A DNA stretch of 64,000 bases. It comes from Gordonia sputi NBRC 100414. GTDB lineage: Bacteria; Actinomycetota; Actinomycetes; Mycobacteriales; Mycobacteriaceae. The stretch lies in NCBI RefSeq assembly GCF_000248055.1, contig NZ_BAFC01000113.1, forward strand, positions 1 to 64,000, given 5' to 3'. The translations under genes were made by a program, and so were the position numbers. This document shows positions 1 to 9,339 of the stretch, piece by piece. Numbering within the stretch: position 1 is the first letter of the stretch; each line of letters begins with the position of its first letter. The notes beneath the pieces were generated by a model. The model did not search any database, was not told the DNA's origin, and worked only from the letters and a program-made list of their open reading frames with translations.

Positions 1-1250
1 TTCCGCGACCCCGCGGCACGGCAGCCGAACTGCCCGATGACATCGCCTGGGATGATGAGTTCGACGGCGCGGCGAGGAGGATCGGCGCAGACGAGCACAC
101 CGATGAGATCGGCGATCTGATGGCCGACGATCCAGACGCACGGGAGCGTCAAGGGGAGAGCGCGCATCGCGAAGAAAACGACTTCTCGGTATCGGCGGGG
201 ACCGAACAGTTGGCTGTCGACTCTGACAGCAACACCGTCGCAGGCGGAATCACCTACACGGTCGAGATCGACGGAGCAGCAGCAGCCAAGGCCGGGGAGC
301 TCGTCGGCTCGACGGCCCGCGTCAGCGGAACGTCGCTCTCCATGGCCGATGCCGCAGCGATTCTCGCCGCTCTCGACGCCGCCGACGCACGCAGCGCCTA
401 CGACGACGACGGCGCGGACAACCTCACCGACGAGCAACGTGAGGAGCTCGAACATGCTCTGTCCCAGTTCATCTCGGCCCTATCCGAACGTCTTGCCGCC
501 ACACCCGTGATCACCGGTCCTGACACCGATCCGGTTCACGGCACCGACCAAGCACAGATCGACCGAGCATGTCACCGACTCGTCCAACGAATTCGGGGAG
601 CGCCGCGCACGGTGGTGCGCGCGGCTGATCGTGGATCGCTCGACATGCGTCGCACGATGCGCTGCGCCGTCCGCACCGACGGGGTCCCCCTCACACTGTG
701 GCGCAGGAATCGCACACCCGGCCCGGTACGGCTTCTCGTCCTTGTCGACGTCTCGTTGTCGGTGCGACCAGTCGCGGGCTTCATCCTGCGACTCGCACAA
801 ACCCTGTACGAGTTCGGCGACCACTGCGAGGTCGTCGCATTCGTGGACCGACCCGTGCTGGTCACCACCGCACTGCGAACCGCAGCAGCTGACGACGCAC
901 TCACGGCCGTGCTGGCCACCGACGACCTGGACCTGTCAGCGACCAGCGATTATGGCCGAATGCTCACCGAGTTGCTCGAGATCCACCGCGGTCTCATCAC
1001 GCCGCGTACGTCGGTTCTCGTCGTCGGCGACGCGCGCAGCAACGGTTTCGATCCGCAAGTCGATCTGTTCGCCGAGCTGGCCAGGCGCGTCCATCGGGTG
1101 GCCTGGCTCACCCCCGAGCCGCGCCGCTACTGGACCCAAACAGGTTGCGCGCTCGATGAGTACTCACTGCATTGCAGTGGCGCGGTGAGCGCGCGCGACG
1201 GGACAGAACTGATCGAGAAGGTCGACGAACTCGGCTCAGCACTGGCCTGA
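1..1250 (+). CDS. VWA-domain (CoxE-like) protein, 5' end outside window
   Basis: The reading frame is open to the left edge (whole codons from base 3), so the true start lies upstream; about 415 residues are visible. The first ~200 residues are acidic and without a recognised fold. The last ~190 form a von Willebrand factor A domain: a hydrophobic strand LLVLV followed by the MIDAS metal site DVSLS (D-x-S-x-S, bases 747-761). The arginine-rich stretch just before it (LDMRRTMRCAVRTDG) resembles CoxE-type proteins, which usually act with a MoxR-type AAA+ ATPase in maturing metalloenzymes or complexes. Such a partner would lie upstream and cannot be seen. It converges on the acyl-CoA dehydrogenase with a 10-base gap. 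The domain call is firm; the role is inferred. Confidence 0.8.
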   Translation, partial: PRPRGTAAELPDDIAWDDEFDGAARRIGADEHTDEIGDLMADDPDARERQGESAHREENDFSVSAGTEQLAVDSDSNTVAGGITYTVEIDGAAAAKAGELVGSTARVSGTSLSMADAAAILAALDAADARSAYDDDGADNLTDEQREELEHALSQFISALSERLAATPVITGPDTDPVHGTDQAQIDRACHRLVQRIRGAPRTVVRAADRGSLDMRRTMRCAVRTDGVPLTLWRRNRTPGPVRLLVLVDVSLSVRPVAGFILRLAQTLYEFGDHCEVVAFVDRPVLVTTALRTAAADDALTAVLATDDLDLSATSDYGRMLTELLEIHRGLITPRTSVLVVGDARSNGFDPQVDLFAELARRVHRVAWLTPEPRRYWTQTGCALDEYSLHCSGAVSARDGTELIEKVDELGSALA

Positions 1251-1260
1251 CACATCGCTA

Positions 1261-2490
1261 TTACGCCAGCAGCCCCTTTGCCACGTGTGTCACCTGGATC
1301 TCGTTGCTGCCGGCGTAGATCATCAACGACTTCGCATCGCGCGCAAGCTGTTCCACGCGATACTCCGTCATGTAGCCATTGCCGCCGAACAATTGCACTG
1401 CTTCCATCGCGACCTCGGTGGCCGCGCGAGACGAGTAGAGCTTCATCGCCGACGCCTCGGCAAGCGACAGCGGTTTACCCGCCTTCGCTCGTTCGAGTGC
1501 GTTGAACAGCATGTTCTGCACGTTGATCCGTGCGATTTCCATCTCGGCCAGCTTGAGCTGGATGAGTTGGAACTTCCCGATCTCCTGACCCCAGAGCGTG
1601 CGCGACTTCGCATACTCGATCGAAAGTCGTTGCGCCTCATTGATGATGCCCATCGACAGTGCGGCGATACCGATCCGTTCAGCGGTGAAGCCCGCCTTGA
1701 CGCCATCGTCGCCACGACTACCCGATCCGACGTCCTCGGTCTCGCCGAGCAGCCGGTCGCGACCGAGGCGAACGTTGTCGAAGAAGAGCTCACCGGTCGG
1801 CGAGCTCATGATGCCCATCTTCTTGAACGGCTTGCCCTGGGTGAGGCCTTCCATGCCCTTGTCGAGGACGAAGGTGAGCACCTTGCGTTCACGCATTGGG
1901 GTGCCATCGCCCTCGTCGAGCTTCGCGAACACGACGATCGTGTCGGCGTACGGACCGTTGGTGATGAAGGTCTTCTGCCCGTTGAGGATGTAACCGTCGC
2001 CATCGCGGCGGACCGTCGTCTTCATGCCACCGAGTGCGTCTGAGCCGGAATCCGGTTCGGTGATCGCCCAGGCACCGACTTTCTCGAGCGTGACCAGCTC
2101 GGGGAGCCACCGCTTCTTCTGTGCGAGTGTGCCTTTCGACCGGATCGTCGACACCGTCAACCCGACACTGACGCCCATCGACACCACCATGCCGAGGCTC
2201 GCGGCCGCGAGTTCCATGTTGAGGATCAGCGCCATCGAGTTCATCATGCCGCCGCCGGAACCCCCGGAACCCTTGGACTTCGACTCGCCCGCGGCCTCTG
2301 CGTCGAGCTCCTTCTCCAGGCCCTCGCGTGCCATTGCGTCGACGCCGAACGACGTCATCAGCTTGCGCAGGATGTCGTACGGCGGCAACTGACCGCTCTC
2401 GAGTTCGTCGGAATGCGGGCGGATCTCCTTGTCGACGAACGACCGCACCGCGTCGCGCACCATGAGGTCTTCCTCGGACCACTCGAACAT
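1261..2490 (-). CDS. acyl-CoA dehydrogenase
   Basis: A 409-residue FAD enzyme that oxidises an acyl-CoA to the 2-enoyl-CoA and passes electrons to ETF. Seen: the FAD-loop motif WAITEPDSGSDALGG, the helical C-terminal domain, GGNGYMTEY and the terminal YAGSNEIQ. In medium-chain enzymes the catalytic glutamate sits in YEG; here that position is Ala393. A glutamate is present at the alternative isovaleryl/long-chain position (Glu271 in AERIGIAA), so the base is probably there. A Gly/Ser/Lys-rich insert lies near residues 80-95. I start at the ATG at 2490 because the family consensus begins MFEWSEEDLMVRD; an upstream in-frame ATG at 2532 would add 14 atypical residues. Substrate unknown. Confidence 0.9.
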   Translation of the reverse strand: MFEWSEEDLMVRDAVRSFVDKEIRPHSDELESGQLPPYDILRKLMTSFGVDAMAREGLEKELDAEAAGESKSKGSGGSGGGMMNSMALILNMELAAASLGMVVSMGVSVGLTVSTIRSKGTLAQKKRWLPELVTLEKVGAWAITEPDSGSDALGGMKTTVRRDGDGYILNGQKTFITNGPYADTIVVFAKLDEGDGTPMRERKVLTFVLDKGMEGLTQGKPFKKMGIMSSPTGELFFDNVRLGRDRLLGETEDVGSGSRGDDGVKAGFTAERIGIAALSMGIINEAQRLSIEYAKSRTLWGQEIGKFQLIQLKLAEMEIARINVQNMLFNALERAKAGKPLSLAEASAMKLYSSRAATEVAMEAVQLFGGNGYMTEYRVEQLARDAKSLMIYAGSNEIQVTHVAKGLLA

Positions 2491-2620
2491 TGCCACCCAC
2501 CGTTCAACGCCGGAAATTAGAACACGTTCCATACTGTGTCAGCCCCGATCCCAACTTGTCCAGCGGCGGCCCTCGCGGGCTCGCTGGACGCGCGAGCGGT
2601 CGATGAGATAGGCAGAGAGC

Positions 2621-3292
2621 GTGAACGATCACGTGTTCGCCGAGTTCGGACCGTTCTTTGCGACCGACACCCACGCAGCCGCGGCACCAGTCGACGGGCC
2701 GTGGTCGACTCTGGCTGCGGCACTGGCGAATCCACGACGCATCGACAGCCGCGTCGAAAGGGTCCGGAAGGCTCTGGCTGCGGGCGCGGCGTCGAACGTC
2801 TCACCTCGCGTCGCGGCGTCGGTGACTCACCTTGGTCTCGTCGCCAGGCTGCTTGCACCGGCGCTCGCTGCAGCGGTGATCGGCACCCGCCTGTCCCTCG
2901 ACCCCGCAGACGTCTGGTGGCAGGACCATCTCGGCGGGCCCTTCCCCCTATCCGTCGTGACGGTCGACGCGAAGCCTGCGCTCGACGACGGGTTCCCTCG
3001 CGCCGTCGACGACCTCACCGCACTCTTCGACGCGTCGTACCCGGTTGGGCCACACGTCCTCGGCGGCAACATCGCGTCGGCGATCAACTCGGCGGTGCGC
3101 ATGATCGGTACCGCCCGGCCAGAACTCGCCGACGCGGCCCGACGCCACGCCGACCTTTTCCTCGCACGCCCCGACATCGAGGGCGGATACCTGCGGGCCG
3201 GACCGAGTTTCCGACGACGCAGCTGCTGCCTGATCTACCAGGTATCGGGCGATCGCACAGCCGTGTGCGGCGACTGCGTGCTGTCCGGATAA
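2621..3292 (+). CDS. FhuF-like (2Fe-2S)-binding protein
   Basis: A 223-residue protein with a GTG start preceded by the purine-rich GGCAGAGAGC. The C-terminus carries the cysteine cluster typical of FhuF and related siderophore-iron reductases: RRSCCLIY, twelve residues, then CGDC. This binds a [2Fe-2S] cluster and in characterised relatives reduces ferric iron released from imported siderophores. The remainder is alanine-rich with no signal peptide or membrane segment, so it should be cytoplasmic. No siderophore genes adjoin it and I see no iron box directly upstream. The cluster motif is clear; the substrate is inferred from the family. Confidence 0.75.
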   Translation: MNDHVFAEFGPFFATDTHAAAAPVDGPWSTLAAALANPRRIDSRVERVRKALAAGAASNVSPRVAASVTHLGLVARLLAPALAAAVIGTRLSLDPADVWWQDHLGGPFPLSVVTVDAKPALDDGFPRAVDDLTALFDASYPVGPHVLGGNIASAINSAVRMIGTARPELADAARRHADLFLARPDIEGGYLRAGPSFRRRSCCLIYQVSGDRTAVCGDCVLSG

Positions 3293-3295
3293 GCC

Positions 3296-3361
3296 AAACG
3301 CGGCCCGAACTTGCGAACGCGGCTGGTGTACCAGCCGCGCCTGCCAACTCGAGCCGCGTTT
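3296..3361. terminator. nested inverted repeats between convergent genes
   Basis: An inner near-perfect hairpin (GCGGCTGGT, 2-base loop, ACCAGCCGC at 3319-3338) sits inside an outer pair AAACGCGGC (3296-3304) and GCCGCGTTT (3353-3361). The outer arms start and end in A/T runs, so the structure could stop transcription from both the FhuF-like gene and cbtA. Confidence 0.6.
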
Positions 3362-3370
3362 AAAGGAGCG

Positions 3371-4189
3371 TCAGGCGACCGTTTGCGTCGCGGGGTCGTC
3401 GACAACCTGCTTCGACGACCGCGAGCGCGACATCGCGCCCAGGACCAGCGCGAACACCGCGGTGAGCACCGTCCACAGGATCACCTGGTTGGCGATCGCG
3501 TAGACGCGGAAGTCGCCGATGACGTCGCCCGGGAAACCTGGGAACACGATCTGGCCCGCGTCGTTGGTGACCGGCGTCGGTACCTCGTCGAAGCTCGGCA
3601 GCAACGCGATCGCGACGGTGACCACTACCAGGTAGCCGACGCCGCCCGCGATCGCACCGAGCAGCCCACCGATGCGTGGACGCAGCCACAGCGCGAAGAC
3701 GACGGCCGCGATGATCGCGATTACCGACACCACGGTGATGGTGAGATAGGCACTCGACCTGTCGGCGATGGTCTCGTCGTTGCCGACAGCCGGCGGGTTG
3801 GCCGGATAGGCGAAGTACGGGACGCCGAAGAAGGCCACGAATCCGAGCGCGCCGAGCGCGGCCGCCGCCCAGCGCGGATCGGTCGCGGGGTATCGCCGTC
3901 CGAGGTAGGTCCACAAGACCGTGAACCCGACCGCGAAGAACGCGCCCATCGCGATCGCGAAGATCACGGTGCCGACCCCGGCCCCGATGTTTTCCTGCAC
4001 CGACCTGGTGAACACCTCGTGCTCGTGGCCGTGTTCGCCGCTGAGCATCTCCTCGGCGTGGCTGCGACCCTCTTCGTAGTCGATCGCCTTGGCGACCACC
4101 GGCTCGATGAAGATACGAGCGAACACATACGCAAAAATTCCGGCGATCAGGCCTGATAGCAGGCCCGCGCCGACGAACTTCTTCTCCAT
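3371..4189 (-). CDS. cbtA: cobalt transporter subunit CbtA
   Basis: A 272-residue integral membrane protein with about five to six hydrophobic segments, starting MEKKFVGAGLLSGLIAG as in CbtA proteins. A periplasmic-type loop near residues 50-62 carries the metal-liganding run GEHGHEHE. CbtA and CbtB were predicted from B12-riboswitch regulons to form a cobalt importer feeding cobalamin synthesis. It lies 24 bases downstream of cbtB on the same strand and shares its leader with a cobalamin riboswitch, which strongly supports the assignment. Length is close to the family norm. Confidence 0.9.
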   Translation of the reverse strand: MEKKFVGAGLLSGLIAGIFAYVFARIFIEPVVAKAIDYEEGRSHAEEMLSGEHGHEHEVFTRSVQENIGAGVGTVIFAIAMGAFFAVGFTVLWTYLGRRYPATDPRWAAAALGALGFVAFFGVPYFAYPANPPAVGNDETIADRSSAYLTITVVSVIAIIAAVVFALWLRPRIGGLLGAIAGGVGYLVVVTVAIALLPSFDEVPTPVTNDAGQIVFPGFPGDVIGDFRVYAIANQVILWTVLTAVFALVLGAMSRSRSSKQVVDDPATQTVA

Positions 4190-4213
4190 TGTTCTGTTGT
4201 CTCCCGGGTCAGA

Positions 4214-4441
4214 TCAGTGGCAGGGGAAGCCGAGGAAGTGGCGGGAGTCGTGCACGAACTCGTGGATGTGGGTGTCGCTGCCGAACACCGACCAGGCGCC
4301 CTGGTCGTACCCGATGAAGTAGTAGGCCAGCGCGGCGATGAGCACAGTGGCGGTGAGCCAGAGCGCGGCCGAAGCGACCGAGAGATTCGGTACGGCGAGC
4401 GCAGCGGGCCGACGTTCGGCCTGTGATGAGGTGGCAACCAT
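4214..4441 (-). CDS. cbtB: cobalt transporter subunit CbtB
   Basis: A 75-residue protein with one membrane segment (about residues 20-42, SAALWLTATVLIAALAYYF) and the short C-terminal histidine motif expected of CbtB (HIHEFVHDSRHFLGFPCH), a likely metal-entry site. I start at the ATG at 4441; an upstream frame extension runs into the riboswitch and is not used. AGGAACCC-type purines precede it weakly. First gene of the cbtB-cbtA operon. Confidence 0.88.
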   Translation of the reverse strand: MVATSSQAERRPAALAVPNLSVASAALWLTATVLIAALAYYFIGYDQGAWSVFGSDTHIHEFVHDSRHFLGFPCH

Positions 4442-4489
4442 TGAGAGGGTTCCTTCCGGGATGACGCGTCCCTGACGTGGAGCAATGTG

Positions 4490-4590
4490 GCCTGGTTGCC
4501 ACGTCCTGACTCGTCGCGACAGGTCGCTTCCCGTCGGACTTACAGTGGCGCGACCGTCCCGGATTCTCACCGGGTTCCTGGCAACCAGCG
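4490..4590 (-). promoter_or_regulatory. cobalamin (AdoCbl) riboswitch upstream of cbtBA
   Basis: Read on the minus strand, the leader shows the conserved class landmarks: GGTGAGAATCCGGGAC, then GCGCCACTGTAA, then the B12-box region GAGTCAGGACGTGGC. The arms TGGTTGCCA (4587-4579) and TGGCAACCA (4501-4493) are exact complements and close the P1 stem. A promoter-like TATAGA lies just upstream (minus strand, 4605-4600). When adenosylcobalamin is plentiful, cobalt uptake should be turned down. The expression platform between 4490 and the cbtB start is GC-rich but I could not assign a terminator or ribosome-site sequestering stem with certainty. Confidence 0.9.
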
Positions 4591-4671
4591 TGGATCGACT
4601 CTATACCAGGTTCTCGCCGCCGGACCAGCACGTCGCACCGCACTGTCAGACCCGTGCGGAACAATGGAAGA

Positions 4672-7600
4672 GTGCCCAGCTCGTCCTCCATCCTGAACCG
4701 CTTCACCGACCCGACGCGTCGGTGGTTCGGCGGCGCCTTCCCCGCGCCGACACCCGCCCAGCAGGGCGCGTGGAAAGCCATCGCCGACGGCGAGAACACC
4801 CTGGTCATCGCGCCCACCGGCTCGGGCAAGACCCTGTCGGCGTTTCTCTGGGCACTCGATTCACTTGCCGCCCGCCCCGATCGGTCCAAGGGCACGCGCG
4901 TCCTCTACATCTCCCCACTCAAAGCACTGGCGGTCGACGTCGAGCGCAACCTGCGCGCGCCACTGGCGGGCATCACACGCGCCTCGCAGGAACTCGGGAT
5001 CACCGAACCGTCGATCACCGTCGGCGTGCGCTCGGGCGACACCCCCGCCGCCCAGCGTCGACTCCTCGCCAAAACGCCACCCGACATCCTCATCACCACG
5101 CCCGAGTCGCTCTACCTGATGCTCACCTCGTCGGCACGGGAAGCGCTCACCACGGTCGAGACGGTGATCGTCGACGAGGTACACGCCGTCGCAGGCACCA
5201 AACGCGGCACGCACCTGGCGCTGTCGCTCGAACGCCTCGACGAACTGCTCGACTCTCCGGCGCAACGCATCGGACTCTCGGCGACGGTCCGCCCGCCCGA
5301 GCTAGTCGCTGAGTTCCTCTCCGGCTCCCGTCCGTGCACCATCGTGCGGCCAAAGGCGTCGAAGACCTTCGACCTCCGCGTCGACGTCCCGGTACCCGAC
5401 ATGGCCAACATCCCGCCGCCACCGGATGCACCGGATGCGGATGAGCTCGACGACGCGTTCTCGCCGACCGCGGGTTCGCTCTGGCCCTACGTCGAAGCGT
5501 CGATCGTCGATCTCATCGAGACCAACCGTACGACGATCGTGTTCGCCAACTCTCGACGGCTCGCCGAGCGTCTCACCGCGCGGCTCAACGAGATCCACGA
5601 GCAACGCACCGAGCCTGGCCGCGAACCACCACGCAACGACCGCGTCGGTGGCGGCGCACCCGCAATGGTCATGGCCTCGGGGGCCACCACCGGCGCCGCG
5701 ACTGTCCTGGCCCGCGCACACCACGGGTCGGTCTCCAAGGAGCAGCGCGCCGAGATCGAAGACGACCTCAAGAGCGGCCGCCTGCGCTGTGTGGTCGCGA
5801 CGAGTTCACTCGAGCTCGGCATCGACATGGGCGCGGTCGATCTGGTGATCCAGGTCGAGACACCACCCTCGGTGGCCAGCGGGCTGCAGCGGATCGGACG
5901 CGCGGGCCACCAGGTCGGCGAGATCAGTCAGGGGGTTCTGTACCCCAAGCATCGCACCGACCTGATCGGCTGCACGGTCGCCGTCTCGCGGATGCGTGCG
6001 GGCGCAATCGAAGAGCTGCAGGTACCGCGCAGTCCACTGGATGTGCTTGCGCAACAGACGATCGCCGCGGCCGCTCTCGACGTGCTCGAGGTCGACGAGT
6101 GGTACGAGATCGTCCGCCGCGCTGCGCCGTACCGGGAGTTGAGCCGGTCGATCTACGAGGCGACACTCGATCTCATCTCGGGTCGCTTCCCCTCCGACGA
6201 GTTCGCCGAACTACGTCCACGTGTCACCTGGGATCGTGATGCTGGCACACTGACCGGTCGCCGTGGTGCGCAACGACTAGCGGTCACCTCTGGCGGCACC
6301 ATCCCCGACCGTGGGCTCTTCGGTGTGTTCATGGTCGGCGAAAAGTCCAGCCGCGTAGGCGAACTCGACGAGGAGATGGTCTACGAGTCGCGCGTCGGCG
6401 ACGTCTTCGCGCTCGGCGCGACGAGTTGGCGAATCGAGGACATCACCCACGACCGCGTACTCGTCTCACCCGCATTCGGTCAGCCCGGCCGCCTCCCGTT
6501 CTGGATCGGCGACGCACAGGGACGCCCGGCCGAACTGGGCGCGGCGATCGGGAAGTTCGTCGGCTCCATCGCCGACGAGGCCGAACTCGACCGTCAGGCA
6601 ACAGAACTCGGGCTCAGCGAGTACGCACGCGACAACCTCGCGTCGATCATCTCCGAGCAGCGCGACGCGACCGGACAGGTACCGACCGACCGGACCCTGG
6701 TCATCGAGCGGTTCCGCGACGAGCTCGGCGACTGGCGCCTGATCCTGCACTCCCCCTACGGTTTACGCGTACACGCGCCGTGGGCGTCGGCGATCTCCGC
6801 CCGCCTGCAGGCCACCCTCGGACTCGACGGTGCGGTCACCGCATCCGACGACGGCATCATCGTGCGCCTCCCCGACACCGACGACGAACCGCCGGGCGCC
6901 GCAGTCTTCGTCGTCGATCCCGACGAGATCGAGCAGATGGTCACCGACGCCCTCGCCGACTCGTCGATGTTCGCCTCACGATTCCGGGAGTGCGCGGCCA
7001 GAGCCCTGCTACTCCCCCGCCGCGACCCCGGCCGTCGGGCACCGCTGTGGCAGCAGCGCCAGCGCAGCGCCCAATTGCTCTCCGTCGCATCGCAATTCCC
7101 CGACTTTCCGATCATCCTGGAGACGGTCCGCGAATGCCTGCAGGACGTCTACGACCTGCCGTCGCTCACCGACCTCCTCACTCGCATCCGATCGCGACGT
7201 GTTCGGCTGATCGAGGTCGAGACCCCGGAACCGTCGCCGTTCGCGGCATCGCTGCTGTTCGGCTACGTCGGAGCGTTCATGTACAACGACGACGCCCCGC
7301 TCGCCGAACGTCGCGCCGCAGCACTCTCCCTCGACACCGCGCTCCTCGCACAGCTACTCGGGCGCGTCGACCTGCGCGAACTGCTCGATCCCGCCGTCAT
7401 CGCCGCCGTGGTCGCACGGCTGCAACGCCTCGACGAGCACCGCAAGGCACGCGACGCCGAGGATATCGCCGACCTGCTGCGGTGGCTCGGTCCGCTCACG
7501 ACCGACGAGGTGGCGCTGCGGTATCGGCGCGACGACGACAGCCCTGCGGCGCTTGACGTGTTGACCGAGTTGCATCGGCGTGGCGCGATCATCTCCGTGA

Positions 7601-9339
7601 GCATCCGTGGCGTGCCGCTCTGGGCCGCTGTCGAAGACACCGCACGCCTGCGCGACGGCTTGGGAGTTCCTGCGCCACTGGGTGTTCCGGCAGCTTTCAC
7701 CGAGTCTGTTCCCGATCCCGTCGGCGATCTCGTCCATCGGTACGCGCGCACGCACGGCCCGTTCACCGTCGACGAGGCCGCCGAGTCGATCGGAATGGCA
7801 CCCGCGGTGGTGCGCGACACGCTGATTCGCCTTGCCGCCGAACGCAAGGTCGTCGAAGGCGACTTTCTACCCGCCACCGACGACGACCCCGACGGCAGCC
7901 CCGCGTGGACCACACAGTGGTGTCACAGCGACGTGCTCGGGCAGATCCGACGAGGCTCACTTGCCGCGAGCCGAGCCGACGTCGCACCCGTCGACGGCCC
8001 GACCTTCGCCAGATTTCTCGGAGCGTGGCAGCACGTCGCCGACGACGAAAGGCTCACCGGAGTCGACGGACTCGCGGCGGTCCTCGACCAACTGGCGGGC
8101 CATCAGCTCCCGGCGTCGGCGTGGGAGTCGCTGATCTTGCCGAGCAGGATCAGTGACTACCGGCCGGCCATGCTCGACGAACTCCTCTCCAGCGGCGACT
8201 TCATGTGGGCGGGTCACGGCCGGATCGGCTCCACCGACGGCTGGATCAGCTTCTTCCCCGCCGACCTCGCACCGCTGTTCGTACCGACCGAGGTCGAGAT
8301 CGACACCACCGAGATCCACACCCGCCTCCTCGACACCTTCGGCACCGGGGGCGGACTGCGCTTCGCCCAACTGCTCGACGACGCGTCGACGGAGAGCGAA
8401 GCATCGCCGGGCGCCACCGCGACGCGCCAGCAGGTCGAGGACGCCCTGTGGGACCTCGTCTGGGCCGGTCACGTCAGCAACGACACGTTTGCGCCGGTCC
8501 GTGCGTTGCAGGCGCCTCGCCGCACCTCGTCGTCGAGTCGGTCCATGCCGTCACACCGATCGCGCGGTCAGGCTCCGCGCCTGCGGCCCGGACGGTTGAG
8601 CACGCGGCATCTCCTCTCGCAGACAGGCGGCGCCACGACGCCCTCCACGGCAACCGGTCGTTGGTTCGCAACCCCTACAGCGCTGCTCGAGACCACTGTC
8701 GCGACTCAGGCCCTGTGCGACCAACTGCTCGCACGCTACGGGGTCGTCACCCGGGGCAGCGTGACGGCGGAGGACGTCGTCGGAGGATTCGCACGAATCT
8801 ACAAGGCGCTCAACATCTTCGAAGACAGCGGCCAGGTGCGACGAGGCTACTACGTCGACGGCCTCGGCGGTGCCCAGTTCGCGGGCACCTCCACCGTCGA
8901 CCAATTGCGCCGCCACGCCCTGACCGACGACGCACCGGGCAGTCACCGCGCACCGAACACCGCGACGGTTCTGGCCGCCACCGACCCGGCCAATCCGTAT
9001 GGGGCAGCGCTGCCCTGGCCAGACACGACGCCCGGCGCAGGCGGGCATCGACCGGGCCGCAAACCAGGCGCCCTCGTATGTCTCGTCGAGGGCGAACTCG
9101 TCGCATTTGTCGAACGCGGCGGGAAGACCGTGTTGACCTTCAGCGACGACGTCCCCGCATTAGAGGCCATGGCAGCAGCGCTCGCCGACATCGTGCGGGC
9201 CGGTCGTGTCGCCCGCCTGACCATCGACTCCATCGACGGCGTCACCGCGTTGCGCTCCGACCTGCAGCGGGTGCTCGTCGGCGCCGGATTCGCGACCACT
9301 CCCCGCGGCCTCCGAATGCGATACGGACAGCATGCCTGA
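4672..9339 (+). CDS. lhr: Lhr-family ATP-dependent helicase
   Basis: A very large (about 1,555-residue) superfamily 2 helicase. Seen: Walker A APTGSGKT (near residue 50), DEVH in VDEVHAVAG (near 167), SAT in GLSATVRP (near 203), and motif VI QRIGRAGHQ (near 407). These belong to the Lhr core; the long remainder matches the extended C-terminal half of full-length Lhr, known in mycobacteria as a 3'-5' ssDNA translocase and RNA:DNA helicase in the mutagen-response set. An Arg/Ser-rich linker lies near residues 1,285-1,330. The start is uncertain: GTG 4672 gives the N-terminus nearest to homologues, GTG 4654 would add six residues; neither has a well-spaced ribosome site. The 3' end overlaps nei by 8 bases. 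Confidence 0.93.
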   Translation: MPSSSSILNRFTDPTRRWFGGAFPAPTPAQQGAWKAIADGENTLVIAPTGSGKTLSAFLWALDSLAARPDRSKGTRVLYISPLKALAVDVERNLRAPLAGITRASQELGITEPSITVGVRSGDTPAAQRRLLAKTPPDILITTPESLYLMLTSSAREALTTVETVIVDEVHAVAGTKRGTHLALSLERLDELLDSPAQRIGLSATVRPPELVAEFLSGSRPCTIVRPKASKTFDLRVDVPVPDMANIPPPPDAPDADELDDAFSPTAGSLWPYVEASIVDLIETNRTTIVFANSRRLAERLTARLNEIHEQRTEPGREPPRNDRVGGGAPAMVMASGATTGAATVLARAHHGSVSKEQRAEIEDDLKSGRLRCVVATSSLELGIDMGAVDLVIQVETPPSVASGLQRIGRAGHQVGEISQGVLYPKHRTDLIGCTVAVSRMRAGAIEELQVPRSPLDVLAQQTIAAAALDVLEVDEWYEIVRRAAPYRELSRSIYEATLDLISGRFPSDEFAELRPRVTWDRDAGTLTGRRGAQRLAVTSGGTIPDRGLFGVFMVGEKSSRVGELDEEMVYESRVGDVFALGATSWRIEDITHDRVLVSPAFGQPGRLPFWIGDAQGRPAELGAAIGKFVGSIADEAELDRQATELGLSEYARDNLASIISEQRDATGQVPTDRTLVIERFRDELGDWRLILHSPYGLRVHAPWASAISARLQATLGLDGAVTASDDGIIVRLPDTDDEPPGAAVFVVDPDEIEQMVTDALADSSMFASRFRECAARALLLPRRDPGRRAPLWQQRQRSAQLLSVASQFPDFPIILETVRECLQDVYDLPSLTDLLTRIRSRRVRLIEVETPEPSPFAASLLFGYVGAFMYNDDAPLAERRAAALSLDTALLAQLLGRVDLRELLDPAVIAAVVARLQRLDEHRKARDAEDIADLLRWLGPLTTDEVALRYRRDDDSPAALDVLTELHRRGAIISVSIRGVPLWAAVEDTARLRDGLGVPAPLGVPAAFTESVPDPVGDLVHRYARTHGPFTVDEAAESIGMAPAVVRDTLIRLAAERKVVEGDFLPATDDDPDGSPAWTTQWCHSDVLGQIRRGSLAASRADVAPVDGPTFARFLGAWQHVADDERLTGVDGLAAVLDQLAGHQLPASAWESLILPSRISDYRPAMLDELLSSGDFMWAGHGRIGSTDGWISFFPADLAPLFVPTEVEIDTTEIHTRLLDTFGTGGGLRFAQLLDDASTESEASPGATATRQQVEDALWDLVWAGHVSNDTFAPVRALQAPRRTSSSSRSMPSHRSRGQAPRLRPGRLSTRHLLSQTGGATTPSTATGRWFATPTALLETTVATQALCDQLLARYGVVTRGSVTAEDVVGGFARIYKALNIFEDSGQVRRGYYVDGLGGAQFAGTSTVDQLRRHALTDDAPGSHRAPNTATVLAATDPANPYGAALPWPDTTPGAGGHRPGRKPGALVCLVEGELVAFVERGGKTVLTFSDDVPALEAMAAALADIVRAGRVARLTIDSIDGVTALRSDLQRVLVGAGFATTPRGLRMRYGQHA

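Noticed and set aside
8500..8640. Possible double frameshift in the Arg/Ser-rich part of lhr
   Set aside because: The frame resumes with conserved Lhr text (ARYGVVTRGSV), and Arg-rich linkers occur at this point in the family, so no break is needed.
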